Source: a bacterium
GTDB taxonomy: Bacteria > Planctomycetota > Planctomycetia > Pirellulales > Pirellulaceae
Assembly (NCBI GenBank): GCA_030432015.1
Contig: JAUIHJ010000001.1
Coordinates: 1 to 61,732, forward strand
Length of the DNA stretch: 61,732 nt
Direction: 5' to 3'
Part shown: in pieces, positions 24,375 through 32,903 of the stretch
Layout: the number at the start of each line of letters is the position of its first letter
Position numbering within the stretch: position 1 is the stretch's first letter
Notes under the pieces: generated by a model
Told to the model about the DNA's origin: nothing
The model's database searches: none
Seen by the model: only the letters and a program-made list of their open reading frames with translations
Translations under genes and position numbers: made by a program

Positions 24375-26219
24375 TCAGTTGCCGGGGGCACCAGGAACGG
24401 CTGCCCCGGGCCCTTCGTCTGCCGGCGGGCTGGCTGGCCCGCCTGCCGCTGGTCCAATCGCCGCTGGTCCAATCGCCGCTGGTCCGCTTGCCGCCCCTCC
24501 GGGGCCTGGCGCGCTTCCGGGATTGGCGGGACCGGGAGTGGCTGGGGCAGGCGACGACGGAATCGAGCCTGGCCCGGCCGCCGCAGCGGGGTTGCCAATC
24601 GCGCCGGGTTGGGCGCTAATCGCCGGAGCTTCCGCTTCGACGTCTGCCTCGGCGGGTGGCCCGCCCGTAATCGCCTCCAGACTGGTCATCGCCGTTCGGA
24701 CCTGCTTGGCAAGCGTATCGAGGGACTTGGGTTGATCGACCTCGAGGTCGACCAGGTCGGTGGCCTGCATGATCGCTGCGAATCGATCCAAGATCTTCTT
24801 GCGCTGCAGGTTTTGGTCGTTGGGTACGTTGACTTTGCGCACCCCATTAAGGCCTCGGAAAACACACACCAGCTGATATTTGAGCCGCCGCCGTGCCAGG
24901 TCGATTCTAGGGTCGTTCAGGGACTGCGACGAGGTTTCCAGGCCGCCGTAGCCGCCCGTTCCGTAGCCTCCCATGCCACCGCCCATCCCCATCTCTCCGC
25001 CCATTCCCATGTCTCCGCCCATTCCGCCTTCCATCCCCGGCATCCCCATTCCAGGCATACTCATTCCGGGCATGCTCATGCCCGGCATACTCATGCCTGG
25101 CATGCTCATCCCAGGCATGCCCATTCCGGGCATACCTGCCTCGCCGCCTGCAGACAGGGTTGGTGTTTTCTCCAACTCGGCGTCGATCCAGGTGAGTTCC
25201 CGCCGGCAGATTTGGGTCGCCAAGGCGCCGAGCTTCTCGGTCGCCTTCAGGCTATCGATCTTGGCTTTGGTTGACGTCAGCCCCAGCGTTGCGGCGGCCG
25301 TGCAGCGGAGCGACGGCGATTCAGTTTGGTCCGCGACGATCGCTTGCAGCGCCGCGTTGGTTGTGTCTCCGGTTTCCGCCAGCGACAACCCACCCAGGAT
25401 TCCGGCGATCTCGATCGCCCGACGTCGCATCCAGACGTGCCCTTCGGCGCTGCGAGTTGCCGGAGGCGTTTTCTGCGTCGCAATCTGCACCAAGAGTTCG
25501 ATCAGCTTTGTACGCGTGGCGGTGGGGATTTGAGGCGTCCGTGAGTCCGCCAGCAACTTTGCATGTCGCATCATTCCCACCATGGCGGCCATCTTCAGGT
25601 AGTCCGGCTGCTTGTCGTCCACCAGCGCGGTCTGCACCAAGTCCTTAAACGCGGGCCCGTAGGGATAAGGGAGCGGTTGCTGGGTCCCTTTGGCCTCACT
25701 GCCGTTTAGTTCACCCAAACAGAGCATGGCGTTATACCGAACCGCTGGGTGCAGCGTAACAACGGTTCCGTCCCGGTTCTTCACGGTTGGTTGCGTAATC
25801 GCTTTGACACCAGCGTAAATGATTTCCAGCACCGGCTTATGCACCGCGTCGCTGCGAATGCTCCTGAGATCCTTGAGCAATTCGATGCGTTTCTCCGGGA
25901 GCTTATCGAGGGCATCGAGCTGCGTCATCGTGGGGATGAAGTAGCTCATGTACCAGCCCTGGATCTTCTTCTGATTCGCAGGATCACCCCACGGCAATGT
26001 CCCGATCAAAATCTTGCGTTTGTCATTCAGAATCGTGCGAAAGAACGTCGCGGAGTAGGTCGCTTCGTTTCGCTCGTCCATTTTCGAATAGACCGGCATC
26101 GATCCATATCTTGTCTGGGCGTAACTTCTGGCGGGCGCATAGAACAATGTGCCGATCATTGACAGCAAGCCCGCCGCCAGGACCCATCGCGAGCATGAAC
26201 CGATCCGACAATTGAACAT
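24375..26219 (-). CDS. Secreted protein with Met-Pro-Gly repeats, function unknown
   Basis: A 614-residue protein with an N-terminal signal peptide (WVLAAGLLSMIGTLFYAPARSYA). Residues about 60-350 are helical, reading like HEAT-type repeats (for example AVRYNAMLCLGELNG, then SPSLRCTAAATLGLTS). This is followed by a run of MPGMS/MPGMG pentapeptides (about residues 362-400), a Gly/Met-rich GGDMGMGGEMGMGGG segment, a helical domain with RRRLKYQLVCVFRGLNGV, and a Pro/Ala/Gly-rich tail with AAIGP repeats. It is probably a periplasmic or envelope scaffold (inference). It converges on the HD-GYP gene and stands alone. Confidence 0.8.
   Translation of the reverse strand: MFNCRIGSCSRWVLAAGLLSMIGTLFYAPARSYAQTRYGSMPVYSKMDERNEATYSATFFRTILNDKRKILIGTLPWGDPANQKKIQGWYMSYFIPTMTQLDALDKLPEKRIELLKDLRSIRSDAVHKPVLEIIYAGVKAITQPTVKNRDGTVVTLHPAVRYNAMLCLGELNGSEAKGTQQPLPYPYGPAFKDLVQTALVDDKQPDYLKMAAMVGMMRHAKLLADSRTPQIPTATRTKLIELLVQIATQKTPPATRSAEGHVWMRRRAIEIAGILGGLSLAETGDTTNAALQAIVADQTESPSLRCTAAATLGLTSTKAKIDSLKATEKLGALATQICRRELTWIDAELEKTPTLSAGGEAGMPGMGMPGMSMPGMSMPGMSMPGMSMPGMGMPGMEGGMGGDMGMGGEMGMGGGMGGYGTGGYGGLETSSQSLNDPRIDLARRRLKYQLVCVFRGLNGVRKVNVPNDQNLQRKKILDRFAAIMQATDLVDLEVDQPKSLDTLAKQVRTAMTSLEAITGGPPAEADVEAEAPAISAQPGAIGNPAAAAGPGSIPSSPAPATPGPANPGSAPGPGGAASGPAAIGPAAIGPAAGGPASPPADEGPGAAVPGAPGN
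24446..24486. repeat. 15-bp tandem repeats coding for Ala-Ala-Ile-Gly-Pro
   Basis: CCGCTGGTCCAATCG occurs at 24446-24460 and 24461-24475, with a third, diverging copy from 24476. The repeat lies in frame within the C-terminal tail of the secreted repeat protein. Confidence 0.75.
25031..25134. repeat. 15-bp imperfect tandem repeats coding for Met-Pro-Gly-Met-(Ser/Gly)
   Basis: At least seven near-identical 15-base units (GGCATNCTCATNCC-like on the plus strand) encode the MPGMS/MPGMG pentapeptides. Third-position differences between units show that the repeat is not entirely recent. Copy number is likely to vary between strains. Confidence 0.8.
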
Positions 26220-26452
26220 TCTTTGGCTCCTTGTTCGTCATCCCATATCGCGATTCTGCCGGGCGACTGCCGGCGCTGCCTCGCGGGTTCTCATTCCAGC
26301 CGAAATCCTGACCTGCCTGCAGGACAAACTGGGGTATTTGACGTGATCTTCGTGCGCAACAGGGCCCGAACCTCGCCGACGCAAGGCGAACAGGCCTCTT
26401 TCCAGACTACTCGTCGTCCTAGTCCAATGTCAACTTCTTACTGCCAAAGGAT

Positions 26453-26480
26453 TTGACGAAATGCATGAAACGCGTAGATT
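26453..26480 (+). promoter_or_regulatory. Probable sigma-70-type promoter of the histone-deacetylase-like gene
   Basis: TTGACG (26453-26458) and TAGATT (26475-26480) are 16 bases apart. A start near 26487 leaves a 20-base leader holding GGGAGGA before ATG 26508. Confidence 0.5.
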
Positions 26481-26507
26481 GTGACCACCATTGGGAGGAA
26501 CCAGCAT

Positions 26508-27449
26508 ATGACACTTTTGTATACCGACCCCTGTTTCTTGGACCATGAAACGGGGGCCCACCCGGAATGTGCGGAACGGCTGCGTCGCGTCCGGGCGCAT
26601 CTGGTAGAGTCCGGCCTGACCGCCCAGTGCCAGCCTCGGGAGGTGGTGCCGGTCGAACCGCGCCACCTGGAACGTGTCCATACCGCGAAGTACGCGGCAC
26701 AGGTTCGCGATTTCTCCGCCAATGGAGGAGGGCGCATCGAAGCGGACACCGTGCTCGCCAAGCAGTCCTACGAGGTTGCCCGCCAAGCCGCAGGGGCCGC
26801 CTGTGACGCCGTGGGGCAGGTTGTTGGCGGCGCGGCAAAGCGGGCCTTATGCCTCGTGCGCCCACCCGGCCACCATGCACTCAATTCGGCAGCCATGGGA
26901 TTCTGCCTCTTCAACAACATCGCCATTGCCGCCCGCCTGGCAACCACCGAGTTCGATCTCGATCGTGTATTGATCGTCGATTGGGACGTCCATCACGGCA
27001 ATGGAACCCAAGCCACATTTTGGGAGGATCCGCAAGTCGGTTTTCTCTCGGCCCATCGATTTCCCTTCTATCCGGGAACCGGCGCCAGCGATGAAACGGG
27101 TAGCGGCCGTGGACGAGGCATGACGCTCAACCTGCCAATTTCTTTTGGGATCTCGCGCGCGGACTATCTGCAAGGGTTCACGACCGAACTGTCACGGTTT
27201 GCCGCGAGCGTGAAGCCGCAATTGGTGTTGATCAGCGCGGGCTTCGATAGCCATCGCCTGGACCCGGTCGGCACGCTGGGACTCGAGGTCGAAGATTTCG
27301 GCGCACTGACTGCAGCGGTCATCGAAGTTGCCAACACCTACGCCGACGGACGTTTAGTCAGCGTGTTGGAAGGCGGCTACAACGTCGATATCCTGCCGCT
27401 GTGTGTCGCGGAGCATCTGCGTGGCCTGCTGGGGGCGGACGCAGAGTGA
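26508..27449 (+). CDS. Histone deacetylase / acetylpolyamine amidohydrolase family protein
   Basis: A 313-residue zinc amidohydrolase. Seen are HPECAERLRRVRAHL near the N-terminus, the charge-relay region VRPPGHHALNSAAMGFCLFNNIAIAA, metal-binding DWDVHHGNGTQ, and SAGFDSHRLDPVG with the second Asp, then the catalytic-Tyr-region LEGGYNVD. Bacterial members remove acyl groups from lysines, polyamines or other amines in the cytoplasm. ATG 26508 is selected by its GGGAGGA ribosome site; the frame upstream adds nine unsupported residues. The gene is monocistronic. Confidence 0.94.
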   Translation: MTLLYTDPCFLDHETGAHPECAERLRRVRAHLVESGLTAQCQPREVVPVEPRHLERVHTAKYAAQVRDFSANGGGRIEADTVLAKQSYEVARQAAGAACDAVGQVVGGAAKRALCLVRPPGHHALNSAAMGFCLFNNIAIAARLATTEFDLDRVLIVDWDVHHGNGTQATFWEDPQVGFLSAHRFPFYPGTGASDETGSGRGRGMTLNLPISFGISRADYLQGFTTELSRFAASVKPQLVLISAGFDSHRLDPVGTLGLEVEDFGALTAAVIEVANTYADGRLVSVLEGGYNVDILPLCVAEHLRGLLGADAE

Positions 27450-27651
27450 CCCGGTACCCCTGCAACGGTTGTCGCGTGAGACTCCGGCATGCCCCGAGGG
27501 ACTCTCGGTGATACGATTTTGACATCCATCGTCGACGCATATCCGCTGCGTCTGCGAGCGATTTTTGATGTTTCCGTCGCTGACGCGATTCGGGTGAGGC
27601 GCTATTGATCCGTTCCAGCGCCGCTCGCCGCTGAAAACGTGGAGGGTCTTG

Positions 27652-27673
27652 TAACCTGACGCGTCGGGTTACC
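27652..27673. promoter_or_regulatory. 22-bp palindrome, candidate operator
   Basis: GTAACCTGACG at 27652-27662 mirrors CGTCGGGTTAC at 27663-27673 with one mismatch in 11 pairs. It sits 50 bases upstream of the proposed -35 element of the PSD1 gene, a position suited to a dimeric activator or repressor. The binding protein is unknown. Confidence 0.45.
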
Positions 27674-27723
27674 AACCGCTCAGTTTGAAAATCGCAATCG
27701 CCCTGGGCAAGATCCTCCCGGCT

Positions 27724-27752
27724 TTGACACGGAAGTCATGAGCGACGAAAAT
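27724..27752 (+). promoter_or_regulatory. Probable sigma-70-type promoter of the first PSD1-DUF1501 pair
   Basis: A consensus TTGACA (27724-27729) is followed after 17 bases by GAAAAT (27747-27752). A transcript start near 27759 would exclude ATG 27751 as the start codon and supports ATG 27811. Confidence 0.5.
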
Positions 27753-27810
27753 GCGCATGTTGCCCCGCCGCGCCGATCTCACAACGATCGATCACTCCCA
27801 GCCCAAGTTC

Positions 27811-30800
27811 ATGCTCATGAGACGTTTCGCACTATTCTTTCGTGCCGTGCTGCTTATTCCGGCGCTGATCGCCTCTTGGAGCATGGCCCAGGCTGCCGAG
27901 CCAAAGGTCGACTTTAATCGTGACGTGCGGACAATCCTCTCCAACAACTGTTTGACGTGCCACGGCCCGGACGACGCGGAACGCCAAGGAGGTCTCCGAC
28001 TGGATATTCGTGCAGGCGCGGTGGCGGCGGGTGATTCGGGCGAATTGGCGGTCGTGCCGAATCAACCCGAGCAAAGTGAACTCATTCGCCGCATCACCAC
28101 CGAGGATGTGGATCAGCGAATGCCGCCGGCCGACTCGGGTCGGAAGCTCTCGCCGGCAGAGGTCAAAGTCCTGTCGCGGTGGGTAAGCGAAGGGGCCAAC
28201 TATGCGCGGCATTGGTCCTATCTCAAGCCCGAACGACCGGCGGTGCCGCCGCAGTCCGACCCCCGCTGGGCCCAGAACCCCATCGACGCGTTTGTCATGG
28301 AGCGGTTGCAGCGCGAGGGCCTGACGCCGCTGGGGGAAGCCGATCGACACACGTTGGTCCGCCGCCTTTCGCTCGACCTGACCGGCTTGCCGCCAACTCT
28401 GGCGGAGGTTGAACAGTTCGTCGCCGATACCGACCCCGCAGCCTACGACAACCTAGTCGATCGGCTGCTGGAGAAAAAGAGTTTCGGAGAACATTGGGCC
28501 CGCCAGTGGCTCGATCTGGCGCGCTACGCGGATTCTGCCGGCTACGCGGACGATCCGCCACGCACGATTTGGGCCTATCGCGATTATGTCATTCGTTCTT
28601 TGAACGACAACAAACCATTCGATCAGTTCACGATCGAACAGTTGGCGGGTGACTTGCTTCCCGACCCGACCGACGAGCAGTTGATTGCCACTGCGTTTCA
28701 TCGCAATACGCTCACCAATAACGAAGGTGGGACCAGCGACGAAGAGTTTCGTAACGTCGCCGTTGTCGACCGTGTGAACACGACCATGGCGGTCTGGATG
28801 GGCACGACCATCAGCTGTTGCCAATGCCATAATCACAAGTACGACCCGATCACGCAGGAAGAATACTTCCGACTCTTCGCCATCTTTAACAACTCCGCGG
28901 ACGCCGACCGGCGCGATGAAAGTCCGCTGCATCAGGTTTGGACGCCCGATCTGCTGCACCGCAAGGCTGCCTTGGAACGCAAGATCGCGGAACTCGAATC
29001 CACGACTGCCGAGCCATCACCGGAGATGGTCGCGGCACTTGCGGCTTGGGAGGCCGGTTTGCCCCGCCGCCCCGTTTGGCAGGCTGTCAAACCTGACTCG
29101 ATGACGCGGCAGTCGACGTTGCCCGCGATCATCGGCGACGATGGCAGCGTGACCGTGACGGAGGCGGCCACGACTGATGTCTATACCGTCGACATTCCCA
29201 TCACCTCCAGCGGCACGCTGACCGCGCTCCGATTGGAGGCACTGCCCGCGGACGGATTGGCAGGCAAAGGCCCCGGGCATGCCGGTGGAAATTTTGTCGT
29301 CACGCGGGTCCTGGCGGAAGTTCGTCCGGCCACCGAAGCACGTCGCAGTGGCCGGTTTGTGCGGATCGAAAATCTGGGCGAGCAGCAAATCCTTTCGCTG
29401 GCTGAAGTGCAGGTATTTCGCGATGGCGAAAACATCGCGCGCCAAGGCGTGGCCAGCCAGAGCAGTACCGGATTCAATGGCCCCGCAGCGCTTGCGATTG
29501 ACGGCAACACCGACGGCAACTATCAGGTCGGTTCGACCACCCACACAGAGATCGAGAACGACCCCTGGTGGGAGTTGGATCTGAAGGCCGGCGGTCCGAT
29601 CGAGCGGATCGTCCTATGGAACCGAACCGATAACAACCTGCATGAACGGCTGCGCGGGTTTCGCATCACGTTGCTCGACGAAGAACGCCAAGAAGTCTGG
29701 CACGAGGCGGTCGCCGAACCACCCCATCCGAGCAGCCAGTTCTCGCCCCACGGCAGTGTGGGTCTCGAGTTTACCGCTGCCTACGCGGATTTTTCCCAGC
29801 CCGGTTTTGAAGCTGACCAGGCGATCCAGGGGAAAGACGCCAAGGCGGGTGGCTGGGCGATCGCGCCGCAATTTGGGACCGCCCACACGCTGGATCTGGT
29901 GACCGGCGTGCCGGTCAAATTGCCGGTTGGGAGCCATCTCTCGGTGACGATTGAACAGCTCTCCTCGCATGCCAGGCATCTCCTTGGGCATTTTCGTCTA
30001 GCCACAACCGGCGACGCGTCCGTTGCCGATTTCGCAGAATTTCCGGCGGCGGTCCTGGCGGCGTTGAACACCGAATCATCGCAACGCACCGACCAGCAGC
30101 GGACGACATTGATGCAGCACTTCCTGCGCATCACGCGCAGGGAAGAACTTGCCGAGGCGAAGAAAAAGCTGGCCGAACTCAAGCCGGAAACCACCGTGCC
30201 GGTCATGGCGGAATTGCCTGCGGCGAAGGCGCGGCAGACGCACATTCAAGTCCGCGGAAACTACCTGGTCAAAGGCGAGGAAGTCACGGCGGGACTGCCG
30301 AGTGCTTTTCATCCCATCTCCGGACCGGAAGCTCCGGATCGCTTGGCGTTGGCCCGTTGGCTGGTCGATCCTGAAAATCCACTCACTGCGCGGGTTATCG
30401 CCAATCGCTATTGGGAGTCCTTGTTTGGCGTGGGGATTGTGCGGACCAGCGAAGAGTTTGGCATGCAGGGTGAACTTCCCAGCCACCCGGAATTGCTCGA
30501 TTGGCTGGCGACGGAATTGATGGCCAGCGGTTGGGATACCAAGCACCTGCTGCGAACAATGGTTAGGTCGGCGACCTACCGGCAATCGTCGTTCGTCAGC
30601 GACGCGACCTTCGAGCGCGATCCCGAGAATCGCTGGCTGGCCCGCGGTCCACGATTCCGAATGTCCGCGGAAATGGTTCGCGACCAGGCGCTGTTCGTGG
30701 CGGGGTTGTTGAGCGATAAAATGCATGGTCCGCCAGTCCGCCCGCCGCAGCCGAACATCGGGCTCAACGCGGCATTCGGTGGCGGTATTGATTGGAAAAC

Positions 30801-31275
30801 GAGCGCGGGTGAGGATCGCCATCGTCGCGGACTTTATACGACCTGGCGTCGCTCCAACCCCTATCCGTCAATGGCGACCTTTGATGCGCCGAATCGTGAA
30901 GTCTGTACGATTCGACGCGACCGCACCAATACGCCGCTACAAGCGCTGGTGACGCTCAACGACCCGGTTTACATCGAGGCGGCACAGGCTTTGGCGCGGC
31001 AGATGGACGCCGCCGGCGAAACACCAGCCACCGCCATTGAGCATGGGTTTCGCCGTTGCCTGGCGCGGCAGCCCAGCGACCAGGAACTTGCGGCCTTGAC
31101 CCGGCTCTTCGAGACCACCTATGCGCGCTTGGCGAACACGCCGGACCAGGCCATGCAGTTGGCGACGACGCCCCTTGGCCCGGCCCCCGCCGATGCGGAC
31201 ATTGTCACGCTGGCCGCACTCACCGTCGTCGGAAACGTGCTGTTAAACACGGACGAAATGATCATGAAGCGCTAG
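27811..31275 (+). CDS. Exported planctomycete cytochrome c-like protein (PSCyt1-DUF1549-DUF1553)
   Basis: A 1154-residue protein with a signal peptide (FALFFRAVLLIPALIASWSMAQA). The PSCyt1 domain holds a haem-c-type CLTCH motif (Cys47-His51) and ends in MPPADSGRKLSPAEV. Then comes DUF1549 with RRLSLDLTGLPPT, EHWARQWLDLARYADSAGY and a second CQCHNHKYDP. A discoidin/F5-8-type carbohydrate-binding-like segment follows (about residues 510-640, GRFVRIEN...WWELDL). DUF1553 closes the protein (ENPLTARVIANRYWESLFG, RTNTPLQALVTLNDPVYIEAA). These proteins are hallmark planctomycete envelope proteins of unproven function. ATG 27811 is preferred over 27751 because the proposed promoter overlaps the latter. 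The DUF1501 partner begins 92 bases downstream. Confidence 0.93.
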   Translation: MLMRRFALFFRAVLLIPALIASWSMAQAAEPKVDFNRDVRTILSNNCLTCHGPDDAERQGGLRLDIRAGAVAAGDSGELAVVPNQPEQSELIRRITTEDVDQRMPPADSGRKLSPAEVKVLSRWVSEGANYARHWSYLKPERPAVPPQSDPRWAQNPIDAFVMERLQREGLTPLGEADRHTLVRRLSLDLTGLPPTLAEVEQFVADTDPAAYDNLVDRLLEKKSFGEHWARQWLDLARYADSAGYADDPPRTIWAYRDYVIRSLNDNKPFDQFTIEQLAGDLLPDPTDEQLIATAFHRNTLTNNEGGTSDEEFRNVAVVDRVNTTMAVWMGTTISCCQCHNHKYDPITQEEYFRLFAIFNNSADADRRDESPLHQVWTPDLLHRKAALERKIAELESTTAEPSPEMVAALAAWEAGLPRRPVWQAVKPDSMTRQSTLPAIIGDDGSVTVTEAATTDVYTVDIPITSSGTLTALRLEALPADGLAGKGPGHAGGNFVVTRVLAEVRPATEARRSGRFVRIENLGEQQILSLAEVQVFRDGENIARQGVASQSSTGFNGPAALAIDGNTDGNYQVGSTTHTEIENDPWWELDLKAGGPIERIVLWNRTDNNLHERLRGFRITLLDEERQEVWHEAVAEPPHPSSQFSPHGSVGLEFTAAYADFSQPGFEADQAIQGKDAKAGGWAIAPQFGTAHTLDLVTGVPVKLPVGSHLSVTIEQLSSHARHLLGHFRLATTGDASVADFAEFPAAVLAALNTESSQRTDQQRTTLMQHFLRITRREELAEAKKKLAELKPETTVPVMAELPAAKARQTHIQVRGNYLVKGEEVTAGLPSAFHPISGPEAPDRLALARWLVDPENPLTARVIANRYWESLFGVGIVRTSEEFGMQGELPSHPELLDWLATELMASGWDTKHLLRTMVRSATYRQSSFVSDATFERDPENRWLARGPRFRMSAEMVRDQALFVAGLLSDKMHGPPVRPPQPNIGLNAAFGGGIDWKTSAGEDRHRRGLYTTWRRSNPYPSMATFDAPNREVCTIRRDRTNTPLQALVTLNDPVYIEAAQALARQMDAAGETPATAIEHGFRRCLARQPSDQELAALTRLFETTYARLANTPDQAMQLATTPLGPAPADADIVTLAALTVVGNVLLNTDEMIMKR

Positions 31276-31367
31276 CTGCGCGGGACGCGGTTCAGGCGAG
31301 TTGCCTCCGTCGAACGCACCACCACACAGACCTACCTGGCCAGAAACCGCCTTGCGGAGAATTCGAC

Positions 31368-32816
31368 GTGCATCCTGAACTCCAGCGCCTGTCCCATCAG
31401 ACCCGCCGCCACTTCCTGCGCGATTCCTCCGCGGGAATTGGAGCCCTGGCCTTCGCCTCGCTGTTGGGATCCGACGGTGCCGCCGCGTCACCCGCCGAGG
31501 CGGTTCTGGCGCCGAAGCGGCCGCATTTCGAGGCCCAAGCGAAACAGGTTATCTATCTCCACTTGACCGGTTCGCCACCGCATTTGGATCTCTATGACTA
31601 CAAGCCGGAATTGGTCAAACACAATGGCGAGGATTGTCCCCAGGAGTTCCTCAATGGCAAGCGGTTTGCCTTCACCTCCGGAACTCCGAAGTTGTTGGGC
31701 ACGCCGCGCCAATTCGCGCCCCGCGGCGAGTCCGGTCTGGTGCTTTCGGATGCGATTCCGCATCTGCACGAGGTGGCCGACGAGATGTGCGTGATCCGGT
31801 CCATGAACACGGACCAGTTCAATCATGCACCCGCCGAACTGCTGGTTTATACCGGCTCGCCGCGTTCCGGCCGACCGTCGCTCGGCGCCTGGGCAACCTA
31901 TGGCCTGGGTTCGGAGAACGAGAACCTGCCAGGGTTCGTGGTGCTGATTTCCAGCGGTGTACAGCCGAACGGTGGAAAAAACTCGTACGGCAGCGGGTTT
32001 CTCCCCTCGGTTTATCAAGGCGTCCAGTGCCGTTCCAAGGGGGATCCCGTCCTGTACGCCTCCGATCCCGACGGCATGAACCGGGATCTGAGACGGCTAA
32101 GTCTCGACACCCTGCGCGAGCTGAACGAGTTACAAGCGAGTGAATTGGGCCATCCGGAAACGAGAACGCGGATCGCGCAGTACGAAATGGCGTACCGCAT
32201 GCAAACTTCGGTCCCCGAAGTGATGGACATTCAGCGCGAATCCAAGGAGACACTCGAGGCCTACGGCGCCCAACCGGGTGCCTCGAGCTTTGCAAACAAC
32301 TGCCTGCTGGCACGCCGCCTGGTTGAGCAGGGGGTGCGGTATGTGCAACTATTCGACTGGGGATGGGATTTCCACGGGACCAATCCCAAGGAAGATATTC
32401 GCGACGGCCTGACAACCAAGTGCGCGACGATGGATCGCCCGATTGCTGCCTTGATCAAAGACTTGCGGCAGCGCGGCTTGCTAGATGATACGTTGATCGT
32501 CTGCGGCGGCGAATTCGGACGGACGCCGTTTCGCGAAGGACGCACCGCTGGCGGGAGCGTGCTGGGCCGCGACCACTTCCCGGATTGCTACTCGATGTGG
32601 ATGGCCGGAGGCGGCGTCAAAGGTGGGTTGGCACACGGTGCATCGGATGATCTAGGATTCAGTGTCGCCCGCGATAAGGTCCACATTCACGACCTGCAAG
32701 CCACGATCATGCACCTCTTGGGATTCGATCACGAACGGCTGACGTACCGGTTCCAGGGACGCGATTATCGCCTGACCGATGTGCATGGGCAGGTCGTCAA
32801 GCAGATTCTGGCGTGA
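31368..32816 (+). CDS. DUF1501 family protein, Tat-exported
   Basis: A 482-residue DUF1501 protein with a twin-arginine signal (TRRHFLRDSSAGIGALAFASLLG). Landmarks: VIYLHLTGSPPHLDLYDYKP, IRSMNTDQFNHAPAELLVYTG, the ARRLVEQGVRYVQLFDWGWDFHG strand, ICGGEFGRTPF and GRDHFPDCYSMWMAGGGVKGG near the C-terminus, equivalent to the metal-site half of the alkaline-phosphatase fold. GTG 31368 is chosen because CGGAGA lies seven bases upstream and the signal begins there; the open frame upstream overlaps the PSD1 gene. It is almost certainly co-transcribed with, and exported alongside, the preceding PSD1 protein. Confidence 0.93.
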   Translation: MHPELQRLSHQTRRHFLRDSSAGIGALAFASLLGSDGAAASPAEAVLAPKRPHFEAQAKQVIYLHLTGSPPHLDLYDYKPELVKHNGEDCPQEFLNGKRFAFTSGTPKLLGTPRQFAPRGESGLVLSDAIPHLHEVADEMCVIRSMNTDQFNHAPAELLVYTGSPRSGRPSLGAWATYGLGSENENLPGFVVLISSGVQPNGGKNSYGSGFLPSVYQGVQCRSKGDPVLYASDPDGMNRDLRRLSLDTLRELNELQASELGHPETRTRIAQYEMAYRMQTSVPEVMDIQRESKETLEAYGAQPGASSFANNCLLARRLVEQGVRYVQLFDWGWDFHGTNPKEDIRDGLTTKCATMDRPIAALIKDLRQRGLLDDTLIVCGGEFGRTPFREGRTAGGSVLGRDHFPDCYSMWMAGGGVKGGLAHGASDDLGFSVARDKVHIHDLQATIMHLLGFDHERLTYRFQGRDYRLTDVHGQVVKQILA

Positions 32817-32903
32817 CCGTCGTCCCTTCATCACCTGCCACGCGGTCTGGTCAAACCGCGCGGTGCGTGCCCGCCGTGTTCGTGCCATCGCTAACCAAGC
32901 CGC

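Larger units (their letters stand above)
27450..27810. other. Intergenic region before the first PSD1 gene
   Basis: About 360 bases without a gene. It holds a 22-base near-perfect palindrome (27652-27673) and a promoter candidate (27724-27752), listed separately. A short stem CCGAG/CTCGG near 27496 could help end histone-deacetylase-gene transcription but has no U tract. Confidence 0.4.
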
